A model generated the notes under the pieces. The model searched no databases, was not told the DNA's origin, and worked only from the letters and a program-made list of their open reading frames with translations. The translations under genes and the position numbers were made by a program. From Sphingomonadales bacterium UBA1936 (GTDB lineage: Bacteria > Pseudomonadota > Alphaproteobacteria > Sphingomonadales > Sphingomonadaceae), in the NCBI GenBank assembly GCA_002336985.1, contig DDFE01000041.1, forward strand, positions 4,296-10,191: DNA of 5,896 nt, in the 5' to 3' direction. Positions 5,746 to 5,896 of the stretch are shown here, in pieces. Each line of letters begins with the position of its first letter. Within the stretch, counting starts at the first letter, position 1.

Positions 5746-5777
5746 AAAAAGGGCCCGCCAGATAGTCTGGCAGGCCC
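5746..5777 (-). terminator. Rho-independent terminator of the right-edge PEP-CTERM gene
   Basis: On the minus strand, GGGCCTGCCAGA pairs with TCTGGCGGGCCC (12 pairs, one U-G) around a three-base loop and is followed by T5. On the plus strand the wobble would be a mismatch. It starts 23 bases after the stop at 5801. The loop differs from the other two terminators in the array. Confidence 0.9.
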
Positions 5778-5800
5778 GATTGTCTTGCGAACTTCGCAGG

Positions 5801-5896
5801 TTAGGCGAAGCTGACCGTCGTCTTGCGGCGGCGATAGCGCAGCGAAGCGCCGATCATGCCGAAACCGCCGATCATCATGGCCCAAGTTGCGGGCTC
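5801..5896 (-). CDS. PEPxxWA-CTERM sorting-signal protein, C-terminal end only
   Basis: Only the last 31 residues are in the window; the gene enters from the right edge. They read EPATWAMMIGGFGMIGASLR followed by YRRRK and TTVSFA. This is the sorting signal itself: the end of the PEP motif, a short hydrophobic segment and a basic cluster. It is nearly the same as in the two 223-aa proteins but with MIGASL in place of MVGGAM, so it is a third, somewhat more diverged array member. Whether its core matches the 223-aa paralogs cannot be seen. A strong terminator follows it. Confidence 0.88.
   Translation of the reverse strand, partial: EPATWAMMIGGFGMIGASLRYRRRKTTVSFA

Noticed and set aside
3867..5777. 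Repeated GC-rich palindromes between the PEP-CTERM genes as a possible REP-like or CRISPR-like array
   Set aside because: Each is a single hairpin followed by a T-run just after a stop codon, with wobble pairs that favour the minus strand. They are ordinary intrinsic terminators with irregular spacing.

Overview
The window looks like chromosomal DNA from a GC-rich alphaproteobacterium, most likely a sphingomonad (Sphingomonas or a close relative). The evidence is the high GC content, a YdcH-type small protein, and above all four neighbouring genes whose products end in the PEPxxWA-CTERM sorting signal (VPEPATWA, a short hydrophobic stretch, then RYRRRK), a signal typical of this group. The genus is inferred from protein character, not from any marker gene.

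Region 1 (1-2632, minus strand) is a tight probable operon read right to left. It encodes a cytoplasmic endonuclease/exonuclease/phosphatase (EEP) family hydrolase, then a GT4-type glycosyltransferase, then the replication-fork AAA+ ATPase RarA. RarA runs off the left edge, with its N-terminal 247 residues visible. The gaps are 10 and 19 bases, which suggests co-transcription. The EEP/glycosyltransferase pair may share a lipid or glycolipid role, but nothing in the window gives the substrate.

Region 2 (2633-3188) holds a 313-base divergent intergenic stretch with a compact hairpin, a 58-residue YdcH/DUF465-type coiled-coil protein on the plus strand, and a long GC-rich inverted repeat between it and the convergent gene on its right.

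Region 3 (3189-5896, minus strand) is a run of four exported PEP-CTERM proteins. The leftmost (180 aa) belongs to a different subfamily. The next two are same-length paralogs (223 aa each, about 88% identical by my manual alignment). The fourth enters from the right edge with only its last 31 residues visible. The three right-hand genes are each followed by their own rho-independent terminator, so they appear to be separate transcription units. The proteins should be exported by Sec, then cleaved and anchored or released by an exosortase encoded elsewhere. The tandem paralog array is the most notable feature of the window. I see no mobile element, CRISPR array, tRNA, rRNA or clear novel defence system.
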